Shown piece after piece: positions 25,396 through 34,184 of a stretch of DNA of 64,000 nucleotides. The stretch is from Dyadobacter jiangsuensis (GTDB lineage Bacteria > Bacteroidota > Bacteroidia > Cytophagales > Spirosomataceae), in assembly GCF_003014695.1 (NCBI RefSeq), contig NZ_PYAS01000014.1, forward strand, positions 1 through 64,000, read 5' to 3'. Position 1 is the first letter of the stretch. The number at the start of each line of letters is the position of its first letter. The translations under genes were made by a program, and so were the position numbers. The notes under the pieces were generated by a model. It had not been told where the DNA came from, did not search any database, and saw only the letters and a program-made list of their open reading frames with translations.

Positions 25396-27081
25396 ATGAA
25401 AAATATACTAACCAAATGCGCCGCCGGTACCGTCCTCGCCACCGGCCTGCTGTGGGCGACTTCCTGCGAGAAGGATTTCGGCGATATCAACACCGACCCG
25501 AGCATTGTGATCACACCGGATCCCAAGTTCCTTTTTACCCACTCGCTCAACAGCCTCGAGTCCTACCAGGGTACCGAATGGATCTGGGAAAACCTGGAAC
25601 AGCTCCTGCGCTTCTCGCAACACCTCACCACCGACCCCTACGAGCTTTCGACCAATATCAACTCCCGGTATTCGGCTTACTACACGAACATCCTGCCCAA
25701 TCTGGTAGAGATTCGCAAGCAAATCGATATGAAATCGGATAAGGAGCGGTTCCGGAACATGCGCGCCGCTACGTACATCGTGGGCGTGCTGCACGGGCTG
25801 CGCGTGACGGACATGAATGGCTCGATACCTTACACCCAGGCCATTAAAGCCCGTGATGAACAGAACTATACACCCGAATATGATACGCAAAAGGCCCTTT
25901 ACGACACCTGGCTGGCCGAATTGAACGAGTCGATTGCTGCATTGAGCGCCGGGTCGGAAGACCAGGAAGGCTTCGGTAATGCCGATATCATTTACCACAG
26001 CGATTGGGTGAAATGGGTGAAGGCGGCCAACACCCTGAAATTACGCATCGCATTGCGCTATGAAGGCCAGGACAAAGCCAAAACGCAGCAGATTTATAAG
26101 GAAGTGGCCGACAATGCCATCGGCCCCGTTGTGGAGGATGCCGACCAGTTTGCCTACCTCGATCCGGATTGGGGGCCTGTCGGCGGCGATGTCGATTACC
26201 GGAGCACGCGTTTCGCAACGAAGTCGATCATGACATTCCTGAAACAGACCAAAGATCCGCGGCTGGCGATCTATTTCAGCCCCAACGACCTGACGAAGAA
26301 TGCGTTGGATACGCTCAAAAAGTACAACCAGGCATTGCCGGCGTTCATTGATCCGGCAGATCCGCAGATCCGCTTCCAGGGCGGCCCTGCGGACTGGACG
26401 ACTAATCCGACCGTCGCACAGTACTACAAAAACCCGCTCAATGCAGGCAGCAACAAGTACGTGGTGATGTCGACGATCAACAAAGTATTCTTCGCGCCCA
26501 CCCGCAACGGAGGCAAAGGCACATTCCAGGGTTACATGATCACGAGCGCAGAAGGCTGTTTCTACATTGCCGAACTGATTCAGAAAGGCTACGGAACGGG
26601 TTCGAAAATCACGGGTACTGCCGAGGATTGGTATAAAAAAGGCATTGCGTCGTCGATGCGCACGATGAACTCCATCGCGCAAGCGGCGTTGTCCACCACC
26701 GGGCTATCCGCCAATGCGGACGCTGAAATTGCCGCCTACCTCGCCCTTCCGCAGGTAAAATTGAACGGCACCAATAATCTGGAACGCATTTACATTCAGG
26801 AATACCTGAACTTCATGCGCCTGCCGACGGAGGCATTCACATTCGTGCGCAGGACGGGTTATCCCAAAAACAGCTCCACGTATTATCCGCGGGACGCGTT
26901 TAACGAGGCCATTCCGCGCCGCTACTGGGTCGATGAGCCGCCGCTGGGCACCAACAACGCCAACTGGCTCAAAGCACAGACAGAGCAAGGATTTACGCCC
27001 AACGACCGTACCGCCGCCACGCTGAACAGCCAGCGTCTGTGGTTTGATAAAAACAATCCGGCATTCGGGCAGGGAATTTAG
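25396..27081 (+). CDS. SusD/RagB-like nutrient-binding outer membrane lipoprotein
   Basis: 561 residues from the ATG at 25396. The longer frame from 25327 overlaps the end of susC and lacks a leading signal. The lipobox is LLWATSC, followed by EKDFGDINTDPS, typical of the SusD-like_2 group. The helical TPR core includes LRVTDMNGSIPYTQAI, and the C-terminal EYLNFMRLPTEAF region is family-like. It caps the SusC barrel at the cell surface. It is coupled to susC and is the last gene of the pair. A weak GGGAGT/ACTCCC hairpin follows but lacks a T run. Confidence 0.93.
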   Translation: MKNILTKCAAGTVLATGLLWATSCEKDFGDINTDPSIVITPDPKFLFTHSLNSLESYQGTEWIWENLEQLLRFSQHLTTDPYELSTNINSRYSAYYTNILPNLVEIRKQIDMKSDKERFRNMRAATYIVGVLHGLRVTDMNGSIPYTQAIKARDEQNYTPEYDTQKALYDTWLAELNESIAALSAGSEDQEGFGNADIIYHSDWVKWVKAANTLKLRIALRYEGQDKAKTQQIYKEVADNAIGPVVEDADQFAYLDPDWGPVGGDVDYRSTRFATKSIMTFLKQTKDPRLAIYFSPNDLTKNALDTLKKYNQALPAFIDPADPQIRFQGGPADWTTNPTVAQYYKNPLNAGSNKYVVMSTINKVFFAPTRNGGKGTFQGYMITSAEGCFYIAELIQKGYGTGSKITGTAEDWYKKGIASSMRTMNSIAQAALSTTGLSANADAEIAAYLALPQVKLNGTNNLERIYIQEYLNFMRLPTEAFTFVRRTGYPKNSSTYYPRDAFNEAIPRRYWVDEPPLGTNNANWLKAQTEQGFTPNDRTAATLNSQRLWFDKNNPAFGQGI

Positions 27082-27106
27082 AGGGAGTAAAAAACTCCCC
27101 TACCGC

Positions 27107-27137
27107 TTGCATTTCTCCGAAACGTTCCGCACCTTTG
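27107..27137 (+). promoter_or_regulatory. Predicted promoter of the Rrf2 gene
   Basis: TTG at 27107-27109 and ACCTTTG at 27131-27137 are separated by ~20 nt, close to the Bacteroidota -33 TTG / -7 TAnnTTTG layout (first base of the -7 box differs). The palindromic operator at 27139-27161 begins right after it, at the expected transcription start. Confidence 0.5.
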
Positions 27138-27138
27138 T

Positions 27139-27161
27139 ACTGTAATAATAAAAGTTACAGT
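27139..27161. promoter_or_regulatory. Operator-like palindrome before the Rrf2 gene
   Basis: ACTGTAA (27139-27145) and its exact complement TTACAGT (27155-27161) are separated by 9 nt. The site ends one base into the gap before the ATG (it shares the T of the start) and overlaps the expected transcription start. Size and position fit autorepression by the Rrf2 dimer. A near-identical site is at 27587-27609. Confidence 0.6.
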
Positions 27162-27572
27162 ATGAACAGCGGTCGTTTCGCCATTTCGGTACATATCCTG
27201 ACATTATTGACGTTCTCGGAAGATGAATGGACGTCGTCGGAATACCTGGCGGGGAGTATTAACATCAATCCGGTGCTTGTGCGAAAAGAGCTCAGCAACC
27301 TGCGTGAACGCGGCCTGGTACTCAGTAAAGAAGGAAAATCGGGCGGAAGCAAGCTGGCAAAACCTGCGGGCCAAATATTTATGTCGGAGGTATATGAGGC
27401 TGTAAAACAAAAGGATCTGCTGGGAAAAGGTATCAACTCCCCTAACCCGGCTTGTCCTGTTGGCCGCAAGATTAACGACCACCTCGACAGCCTTTATGAC
27501 GATGCAGAAAAGACGCTGCTCGCCAGTCTCGGAAAAGTATCGCTGGCCGAGTTTTGTGATAAGTTCAACTGA
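27162..27572 (+). CDS. Rrf2-family transcriptional regulator (no Fe-S cysteine trio)
   Basis: 136 residues from the ATG at 27162, directly after the palindrome. The N-terminal winged helix (MNSGRFAISVHILTLLTF, YLAGSININPVLVRKELSNLRERGLV, KEGKSGGSKLAKP) matches Rrf2. The three clustered cysteines of IscR/NsrR are absent: only the Cys in NPACPVGRK and the one in FCDKFN remain. It therefore belongs with the cluster-free YwnA-like members that may respond to thiol stress or small molecules. It probably represses itself and the reductase gene downstream, since both are preceded by the same operator. Confidence 0.88.
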   Translation: MNSGRFAISVHILTLLTFSEDEWTSSEYLAGSININPVLVRKELSNLRERGLVLSKEGKSGGSKLAKPAGQIFMSEVYEAVKQKDLLGKGINSPNPACPVGRKINDHLDSLYDDAEKTLLASLGKVSLAEFCDKFN

Positions 27573-27586
27573 TTTTTTTAATTAAA

Positions 27587-27609
27587 ACTGTAACATTTAT
27601 TATTTCAGA
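27587..27609. promoter_or_regulatory. Second Rrf2-type operator, before the NmrA-like gene
   Basis: ACTGTAACATTTATTATTTC and the following AGA match the reverse strand of the site at 27139-27161 at most of 23 positions (shared ACTGTAAC, TTATTATT and CAG). It lies 15 bp after the Rrf2 stop and 31 bp before the reductase start. Confidence 0.55.
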
Positions 27610-27639
27610 TTAGAATATCCATCTTAAAAACAAATACTT

Positions 27640-28293
27640 ATGAAAATTGCATTGATCGGCGCCACCGGATTTGTAGGCACCCACGTTTTGAAAGAACTTG
27701 TTTCCCGCGGCCACCAGGTTACAGCCATTGCCCGCAATACCGATAAAATCGACACCAGCAGCGAACTGGTTACAGCCAAAGCTGCCGACGTAGCGAATGC
27801 TGACGAGGTTGCGGCCGCCGTAAAGGGCCACGACGCCGTAATCAGCACGTTCAACGCAGGCTGGACGAATCCCAACATCTACCATGACTTCCTTGCCGGT
27901 GCAAAGGCCATTCAGGCGGGTGTGAAGCAGGCTGGTGTAAAACGTTTCCTGACCGTAGGCGGCGCGGGAAGCTTGGAAATCAAGCCGGGGTTGCAGTTGG
28001 TGGACACCCCTACTTTCCCCGAGGCATATAAAGCCGGTGCCACAGCAGCCCGCGATTACCTGAATTTCCTCAAAACGGAAACGGAGCTCGATTGGACTTT
28101 TCTAAGCCCTGCCATAGAGATGTCGCCCGCACATCCGGGTGAGCGCACGGGGAAATACCGCACCGCACTCGATACGCCGGTGTTCGATGAACACCATCAC
28201 AGCAGGCTGTCGGTAGACGATACGGCAGTCGCCATTGTCGACGAGATCGAGCAAGGCAACTTCATCCGGAAGCGGTTTACAGCAGCCTATTAG
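27640..28293 (+). CDS. NAD(P)-binding NmrA/YwnB-like reductase
   Basis: 217 residues. The Rossmann motif GATGFVG (residues 7-13) is followed by ELVSRGHQVTAIARN, and a second strand/loop AVISTFNAGW and FLTVGGAGSLE place it in the atypical short-chain, NAD(P)H-binding group near NmrA and YwnB. Substrate unknown; family members act as reductases or redox sensors. It lies 67 bp after the Rrf2 regulator and carries the same operator, so it is the likely regulatory target. Cytoplasmic. Confidence 0.88.
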   Translation: MKIALIGATGFVGTHVLKELVSRGHQVTAIARNTDKIDTSSELVTAKAADVANADEVAAAVKGHDAVISTFNAGWTNPNIYHDFLAGAKAIQAGVKQAGVKRFLTVGGAGSLEIKPGLQLVDTPTFPEAYKAGATAARDYLNFLKTETELDWTFLSPAIEMSPAHPGERTGKYRTALDTPVFDEHHHSRLSVDDTAVAIVDEIEQGNFIRKRFTAAY

Positions 28294-28690
28294 TAGCATA
28301 CTTATAAACCGAATACTTCATATAAACAGTATTATCAGATTTATATTAATAATACTGTTTATACATTTTAAAAGTACTATAAGTATAATTCATATAATAC
28401 TTTAAATTTCCTACCGAATACAAAAAGTCTGATACTTTACATTTTATGAAAAGTATCAGACTTTTTGTACTTATAGAAAGTATACTATGGATAAATGGTA
28501 AATACTTTTAATTCATACTGTAATAAAAAAAAGTATTTAAAGTACCTAACTTTCGAACCTCACATAAGTGCAATTCTTTTAATACTTATAATATGTTTAA
28601 TATTTATATATATTTTAAAAGTATTCAATATATCAAATGTATATACTTATAAAATACATTGATTACCAACCTTTTAAACCGGACAATAAT
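28294..28690. other. AT-rich hairpin-dense intergenic island
   Basis: No gene is seen. The stretch is ~85% A/T and full of AGTATT/AATACT words. It contains a perfect 15-bp inverted repeat (28321-28335 with 28349-28363) and a perfect 20-bp one (28419-28438 with 28450-28469, core AAGTCTGATACTTT, 11-nt loop). The first may end the reductase transcript. The density of self-complementary words goes beyond simple terminators. Confidence 0.6.
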
Positions 28691-28821
28691 TCTCATCAAC
28701 CGGTTAAAACTGCCATACCCACTGCCACTCATTTTTTCGCCCTCGCAGACCGTCAATCGACCGCTGTCCGTATTAGCGCCGATTTTTGACTAATTTTGCA
28801 TTCCTAAAACCTGTCAAAATC

Positions 28822-29478
28822 ATGGCTATAAATGAAGCATTGTCAGCAGCAGATGAACTTGCCAAGCTGTCGTCACACACCTTAAAAGAAAAAACCGGAC
28901 GCAATTGGCCGGAATGGATCGAATGGCTCGATAACCTTAAATCAGACGGAAGAGCGCACAAGGATATCGTCGCGCTGCTGGAAGATCACGTTGAAAACAC
29001 CTGGTACCGGCAAAAAATCGCGCTGGGTTACCGCGAAGCCATCGGGCAGCGGCAGCTGGGGGAGCTCCTGTCTGGTTATGAAGTAGGCATTTCCAGGACG
29101 TTCCCTATCCCGGTTCAGAAAGCGTGGGAGCTCATCGCTTCGGAAGCAGGGCTATCCATCTGGCTCGGCCTGCTCGTCGATGGCTGCATCGGCATGGGCG
29201 AATCGTTCAAAACGCAGGACGGTATCATCGGAATTATAACCGTCCTGGCACCAGGTTCGCATTTCCGGGTGGCGTGGAGGCCCGAACACTGGCGTTACAA
29301 TTCAACATTACAGGTACGCGTGGTGGGCAGCAAAAGCAAGAGCGCCGGTAAAAGCGTCATCAGTTTTCATCATGAAAAGTTGCCGAGAGCTGCCGACCGC
29401 GATGCAATGAAAAGGCACTGGCAAGAAAAACTATCCGATCTGGCTGAAATAATTAAGGGAAAATCAGGTTCTTTGTAG
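28822..29478 (+). CDS. SRPBCC/AHSA1-like protein with N-terminal helical domain
   Basis: 218 residues from the ATG at 28822 (MAINEALSAADELAKL). The TAATTTTG box at 28791-28798 supports this start over the frame opening at 28786. Residues 1-80 are helical and resemble the DUF4287 leader (GRNWPEWIEWLDNLKSDGRAHKDIVALLEDH, WYRQKIALGYREAIGQR). Residues 90-218 form a START-like domain (ISRTFPIPVQKAWELIASEAGLSIWLG). Function unknown; such proteins bind hydrophobic ligands or chaperones. It is one of four SRPBCC proteins within 8 kb. Confidence 0.8.
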   Translation: MAINEALSAADELAKLSSHTLKEKTGRNWPEWIEWLDNLKSDGRAHKDIVALLEDHVENTWYRQKIALGYREAIGQRQLGELLSGYEVGISRTFPIPVQKAWELIASEAGLSIWLGLLVDGCIGMGESFKTQDGIIGIITVLAPGSHFRVAWRPEHWRYNSTLQVRVVGSKSKSAGKSVISFHHEKLPRAADRDAMKRHWQEKLSDLAEIIKGKSGSL

Positions 29479-29510
29479 CCCGATTTTACAGCCACCAATT
29501 ATATAACCTG

Positions 29511-30833
29511 ATGAAGTTCCGTGTTGCCGGCCTATTATTACTTTTTATACTTTTAAGCCATTCAAACCTTTTTGCCCAGCGCTTCCTTATGGACCTTGTG
29601 GATACCACAAACCAAATGGGAAAAGGTATGCTCTCCATTTATGAGCGATATAATCGTGTGAGAATCAGCGGGTATATTCAACCACAATTCCAGGTTATTT
29701 CGAAAGAGGGAGCCGAAACCTACGCGGGCGGGAACTTCTCCGGCCTCTCAAATAACCGTTTCATGCTCCGCCGCGGGCGCTTGCGTGTGGATTACGCGCA
29801 CCTGAACAAGAACGACGATCCGACCTCATATTTTGTATTTCAGTTCGATGGTACCGAGCGCGGTGTGGCCATCCGCGACTTCTGGGGCCGGTTTTATGAG
29901 AACAAGTTTAAAATATTCGCATTGACGACCGGGATGTTCGCGCGGCCGTTCGGGCACGAGGTGAACCTCTCGTCCGCGAACCGCGAGTCGCCCGAGCGTG
30001 GGCGCATGTCCCAGATCCTGATGAAGACCGAGCGCGACATCGGTGTAATGCTGACCGTTACCAGCCGCAAAACTCAGGAATGGCACCAGAAACTGAAATT
30101 TGACCTGGGTGTTTTCAATGGCCAGGGCATGTCGGGACCGATGGATTACGACAGCCACAAGGATGTGATCAGCCGGCTGAGCCTCAAACCAACCACAATC
30201 CGCGCATTGGGTAACGCAACGTTGTCCGCCGCGGTATCAGGCTACGCGGGCGGCATTGTGAGCCAGTCCGATATCCTTTATAAAACGGAGCGCCGGGGCG
30301 GCGAGTACCAGGCAGTGCGCGATTCGGCAGCGGCCAATTTGCACAAGACGCGGCCTCGCAACTACGCCGGGGCGGACTTCCAGCTATCGTTCCCCAACCG
30401 GAAGGGTGAAACCGAGTTCCGAGCCGAGTATATCAAAGGCCAGCAAACCGCGACTTTCGGTACCAGTGAAACGCCCGGTACCTACCCGGTCACCAATGGT
30501 ATTAAAGATCCGCTTTATTCCCGCAATTTCGACGGTGCGTATTTCTATTTCCTCCAACACCTCGGCAGCCTGGATCACCAGTTTGTGCTGAAATACGACT
30601 GGTACGACCCCAACACCAAAGTTTCGGGCAAGCAGATCGCCTCCGACAAGGGTTTCGGCAAGGCTGATCTTCGGTATAACACCCTGGGAATGGGCTATGT
30701 ATACATGGCGAACGAATCGCTGAAATTCGTATTCTACTATGAGTTCGTGCGGAATGAAAAATCGGCGCTGGCGGGTTACGAAAGCGATGTTTCGGACGAT
30801 GTTTTCACTGCCCGCGTACAATACAATTTCTAG
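29511..30833 (+). CDS. Outer membrane porin, phosphate-selective OprO/OprP type
   Basis: 440 residues with a signal peptide (LLLLFILLSHSNLFAQ). The N-terminus of the barrel, VRISGYIQPQFQVI and NRFMLRRGRLRVDYAHLN, is the typical Porin_O_P start, and alternating strands end in ARVQYNF with a C-terminal aromatic, as in outer membrane barrels. It probably passes phosphate or other anions. There is no phosphate regulon partner nearby. Its stop codon overlaps the convergent gene at 30830 by 4 bp. Confidence 0.88.
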   Translation: MKFRVAGLLLLFILLSHSNLFAQRFLMDLVDTTNQMGKGMLSIYERYNRVRISGYIQPQFQVISKEGAETYAGGNFSGLSNNRFMLRRGRLRVDYAHLNKNDDPTSYFVFQFDGTERGVAIRDFWGRFYENKFKIFALTTGMFARPFGHEVNLSSANRESPERGRMSQILMKTERDIGVMLTVTSRKTQEWHQKLKFDLGVFNGQGMSGPMDYDSHKDVISRLSLKPTTIRALGNATLSAAVSGYAGGIVSQSDILYKTERRGGEYQAVRDSAAANLHKTRPRNYAGADFQLSFPNRKGETEFRAEYIKGQQTATFGTSETPGTYPVTNGIKDPLYSRNFDGAYFYFLQHLGSLDHQFVLKYDWYDPNTKVSGKQIASDKGFGKADLRYNTLGMGYVYMANESLKFVFYYEFVRNEKSALAGYESDVSDDVFTARVQYNF

Positions 30834-31285
30834 CTTCCGAAGCGCTCGGACAGAATTTTCCTTCGGTAAGCAAAAATCGTATTCACTTCCCGGTTCACGA
30901 TCATCCGGTCTACCAAACTTCCCAAAATGCCGAAAGGCACCTTATAATGCAGAATATCCTCCATCAGTACCCCGCCGTTTTGTTCGGTGAAGCGGTGCTG
31001 ATGGTGCCAGAATGCATATGGTCCGAAGCGCTGCTCATCTACAAAATATTGTTTTTCAACCACATGCGTAATCTCGGTGCACCACTTCAATGGTATGCCG
31101 AAAAGCGGCTTCACAATGTACCGGATAATTTGTCCTGCGTACATCTTCTCGCCATGGTAGGATGATGTCACTACAAACCCCATTTGTGCAGGGGTAATTT
31201 CCTTCAAATTCGAAGGGTTGGAGAAAAAAGCCCAGGCCTCATCGAGGCTGATAGGTAACCATTGTTTAAAATATAGCTCGCGCAT
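30830..31285 (-). CDS. SRPBCC-family protein (polyketide cyclase/dehydrase-like)
   Basis: 151 residues: YFKQWLPISLDEAWAFFSNPSNLKEITPAQMGFVV, then MYAGQIIRYIVKPLFGIPLKWCTEITHV and a C-terminal helix. This is the START-like group of conserved Bacteroidota proteins sometimes called cell division inhibitor-like. It is likely a ligand-binding protein of unknown function. It converges on the porin with a 4-bp overlap and is divergent from the next SRPBCC gene at 31431, 145 bp away. Confidence 0.82.
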   Translation of the reverse strand: MRELYFKQWLPISLDEAWAFFSNPSNLKEITPAQMGFVVTSSYHGEKMYAGQIIRYIVKPLFGIPLKWCTEITHVVEKQYFVDEQRFGPYAFWHHQHRFTEQNGGVLMEDILHYKVPFGILGSLVDRMIVNREVNTIFAYRRKILSERFGS

Positions 31286-31430
31286 GTCAACTCATTTGCC
31301 CTAATATACGTTAAATACCCAGCCAGCGATCAAAATCCGCGCCGCGGAGGCCGGGCCGCGCAGGCCGGACAGGTCCAAGCCCTTTGGCACAGTTTTCTCA
31401 GCATTTATCACAGTACTAACTCCGAATAAC

Positions 31431-31877
31431 ATGAACAGAAAACAGCTCGCAACCACAACCATTTCTATCCATGCAAGCCCTTCTGCGGTTTGGAAGGCAT
31501 TGGTAGAGCCCGAACTCGTCAAAAAGTACTTTCATGGCACGGAAATGCGCTCGGATTTTGAAATCGGAAGCCCCATTACCTTTGAGGGTGAATGGCAAGG
31601 CCAGCATTATGTCGATAAGGGCGAAATCCTGAGGATCACGCCCGAACGCGAGCTAAGCTACTCGTTCTGGAGCCCGCTGTCGGGCACCGAGGACTTTGAG
31701 GATAATTATACGCATGTGACCTTCCACTTGTCGGACTACCACGAGAATACAACGCTGGTAGTGACCCAGGATAACCTGGAAGATGACGATGCCGTCGTGA
31801 AAGCGGAAGGGAATTGGTTACACGTGCTGCACGAGCTGAAAAAGGTTGTGGAGGAAGAGAGGCTGCACGTTCTTTGA
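31431..31877 (+). CDS. SRPBCC/AHSA1-domain protein
   Basis: 148 residues with the AHSA1 pattern: ISIHASPSAVWKALVEPELVKKYFHG, SDFEIGSPITFEGEW, then NYTHVTFHLSDYHENTTLVVTQDNL. It is close in layout to the protein at 36221 (matching VWxALVxPE and IGSP/VGSP segments), which suggests paralogues. Ligand unknown. It ends in a bidirectional terminator shared with tex. Confidence 0.85.
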   Translation: MNRKQLATTTISIHASPSAVWKALVEPELVKKYFHGTEMRSDFEIGSPITFEGEWQGQHYVDKGEILRITPERELSYSFWSPLSGTEDFEDNYTHVTFHLSDYHENTTLVVTQDNLEDDDAVVKAEGNWLHVLHELKKVVEEERLHVL

Positions 31878-31885
31878 CGGTATTA

Positions 31886-31930
31886 AATACAAAACCCGTT
31901 CCGCTTATGAAGAACGGGTTTTGTATTTTT
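31886..31930. terminator. Bidirectional terminator between the AHSA1-like gene and tex
   Basis: AATACAAAACCCGTTC (31886-31901) pairs with GAACGGGTTTTGTATT (31912-31927). A T run follows on the plus strand, and an A-rich flank gives the T run on the other strand. It serves both convergent genes. Confidence 0.88.
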
Positions 31931-34047
31931 CAAAGTTTCATCGAGAGAGCGATCCGCTTTCTACTCAGGTCTACTTCGGTTACTTTTACGGTGACGTGCT
32001 GCTGCAACTTCACCACTTCGTTCGGGTCCTTCACAAATTTGTCGGCCATCTGCGAAACGTGAACGAGCCCATCCTGCTTCACCCCGACGTCGACGAACGC
32101 GCCGAATGCGGTGATGTTCGTCACGATACCCGGGAGTATCATCCCCACTTTCAAATCTTCCGGCTTCCTCACGGAGGCATCGAACTCAAACTTCTTCATT
32201 TCCGCACGCGGGTCACGCGAGGGTTTTTCCAGTTCGGCAAGGATGTCCTTCAAAGTGGGCAAGCCCACCGAGGCCGACACATACTTTTCAATTTTGACCT
32301 GACGCCGCAAATCGGGTTTTTGCATCAAATCCTTCACCGTAGCCCCGGCATCTTTGGCCATTTGCTCCACCAACTCGTAGCGCTCCGGGTGTACCGCACT
32401 GTTATCCAACGGATTATCCCCGTTCTCAATGCGCAGGAAGCCCGCGGCCTGCTCAAACGCCTTGGCTCCGAGGCGAGGAACTTTCAATAATTGCTGCCTC
32501 GATTTGAAATTTCCGTTTTTAGCACGAAAATCCACGATATTCTGCGCCAGAGCGGGTCCAAGGCCCGAAACATAGCGCAACAAATGCTTGCTCGACGTGT
32601 TGAGATTTACGCCTACGGAATTCACGCAGCTTTCTACGACTACATCCAAGGCATTTCGCAATGAATTTTGGTCCACATCGTGCTGGTACTGGCCGACGCC
32701 GATCGACTTCGGATCGATTTTCACCAGCTCCGCCAACGGGTCCATCAAGCGACGCCCAATCGATATCGAGCCGCGGACTGTCACATCCTTATCGGGAAAT
32801 TCCTCCCGCGCGACTTCCGAAGCGGAGTAAATGGACGCCCCTTGCTCGGATACCATGAACAGTCCGATCTCCGCCGACCGCCCCGAACCATCCAGCAGCT
32901 TCTTCACGAAATCCTCCGTCTCGCGTCCCGCTGTACCATTACCAACGGCGATCGCTTCGACTTTGAACTTCCTGATGAGCTCGCTGATCCTCGCACCTGC
33001 TTCCGAAGGTTTATCGAACGGGTAAATAACATGGTCGGCAATGAGGTTACCCTGGCTGTCGAGTACCACCACCTTACAGCCCGTGCGGTAGCCCGGGTCG
33101 ATGGCCAATACCGTTTTCTGGCCCAGCGGCGAGGCCAGCAGGAGCTGCCGGAGGTTTTCGGTGAACACCTGTATCGCCGCCACATCCGCCTTTTCTTTGG
33201 ATAGATTAGCAAATTCCGTTTCTATCGACGGCTTCAACAACCGTTTGTAGCTATCGCCGATCGCCAGTTCGAGCTGGTCTTTGCAAGCCTCTGTACCGAA
33301 CATAAACAGCCTGTCCAATGCTTCCAGCGCCGTGTCTTCGTCGGGCGAAATATCGACACTCAGAATGCCTTCTTCTTCGCCTCTGCGCAGCGCGAGCAGC
33401 CTGTGTGAGGGTATTTTTGCCAAAGGCTCCGAAAACTCGAAATAATCGCGGTATTTGGCGCCTTCCTCTTCCTTCTTCTTCTTGACTTTGGAAGTGACAA
33501 TGGCCCCGCGTTGGAATGTGTAACGAATTTTGGTCCGCGCGTCCTGGTTTTCGTTGATCCACTCGGCGATAATATCCCGCGCGCCTTGCAATGCGTCACC
33601 GGCATTCGCCACCTGATCGTTCAGGAAACCGGCTGCTTTTCCTTCCGGGTCGCGTTCCTTTCCTTCGAAAATGAGCTTGGCAAGTGGTTCCAGGCCTTTT
33701 TCGATGGCGATCGTCGCGCGGGTTTTCCTCTTTTGTTTATACGGAAGGTAAAGATCTTCAAGCTCGGTCATGGAGAACACGCCCTCAATTTTCTTTTTCA
33801 GCTCGGGCGTGAGCTTGCCTTGCTCTTCGATGCTTTTTAAAATGGCCTCCCGGCGCTTCTCGACTTCCTGCTGCTTCTGCCATGCCTCTTTGACTGCGCC
33901 AATCTGGACCTCATCCAGCCCGCCGGTCGCTTCTTTGCGGTACCGCGCGATAAACGGCACCGTAGCGCCTTCCTCGAATAACGCGATGGTATTTCTCGCC
34001 TGCTTGTCGCTGACGCCCGCCTGTTGTGCAATAAGGGTGTAGTTCAT
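31930..34047 (-). CDS. tex: Tex-family RNA-binding transcription accessory protein
   Basis: 705 residues from the ATG at 34047; the frame could open at 34074. The Tex domains appear in order: N-terminal helical (TVPFIARYRKEATGGLDE), a YqgF-like RNase H fold (VLAIDPGYRTGCKVVVLD), helix-hairpin-helix motifs (SGLGPALAQNIVDFRAKNG, VPRLGAKAFEQAAGF) and a C-terminal S1 domain (VGMILPGIVTNITAFGAFV, HVSQMADKFV). It binds RNA and nucleic acid during transcription. Full length. It is monocistronic, transcribed toward the shared terminator. Confidence 0.95.
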   Translation of the reverse strand: MNYTLIAQQAGVSDKQARNTIALFEEGATVPFIARYRKEATGGLDEVQIGAVKEAWQKQQEVEKRREAILKSIEEQGKLTPELKKKIEGVFSMTELEDLYLPYKQKRKTRATIAIEKGLEPLAKLIFEGKERDPEGKAAGFLNDQVANAGDALQGARDIIAEWINENQDARTKIRYTFQRGAIVTSKVKKKKEEEGAKYRDYFEFSEPLAKIPSHRLLALRRGEEEGILSVDISPDEDTALEALDRLFMFGTEACKDQLELAIGDSYKRLLKPSIETEFANLSKEKADVAAIQVFTENLRQLLLASPLGQKTVLAIDPGYRTGCKVVVLDSQGNLIADHVIYPFDKPSEAGARISELIRKFKVEAIAVGNGTAGRETEDFVKKLLDGSGRSAEIGLFMVSEQGASIYSASEVAREEFPDKDVTVRGSISIGRRLMDPLAELVKIDPKSIGVGQYQHDVDQNSLRNALDVVVESCVNSVGVNLNTSSKHLLRYVSGLGPALAQNIVDFRAKNGNFKSRQQLLKVPRLGAKAFEQAAGFLRIENGDNPLDNSAVHPERYELVEQMAKDAGATVKDLMQKPDLRRQVKIEKYVSASVGLPTLKDILAELEKPSRDPRAEMKKFEFDASVRKPEDLKVGMILPGIVTNITAFGAFVDVGVKQDGLVHVSQMADKFVKDPNEVVKLQQHVTVKVTEVDLSRKRIALSMKL

Positions 34048-34141
34048 GTTTACTAATGAAATTGGAAACGGCAAATAAAGCGGATATTCACGGTTTTCAA
34101 AACTAAAATTAGAGACGAAGCATCGTACGCATTTTACCGTT

Positions 34142-34149
34142 TATATTTG
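34142..34149 (+). promoter_or_regulatory. -7 element before the ThuA-like gene
   Basis: TATATTTG matches TAnnTTTG exactly, 35 bp before the ATG at 34185. No convincing TTG partner is visible at the usual distance. Confidence 0.45.
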
Positions 34150-34184
34150 GCATAATTTAATCCTCATACCTAACCCCTTATCAA

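Noticed and set aside
27082..27110. Terminator after the first SusD gene
   Set aside because: The GGGAGT/ACTCCC stem is only 6 bp and lacks a T run.
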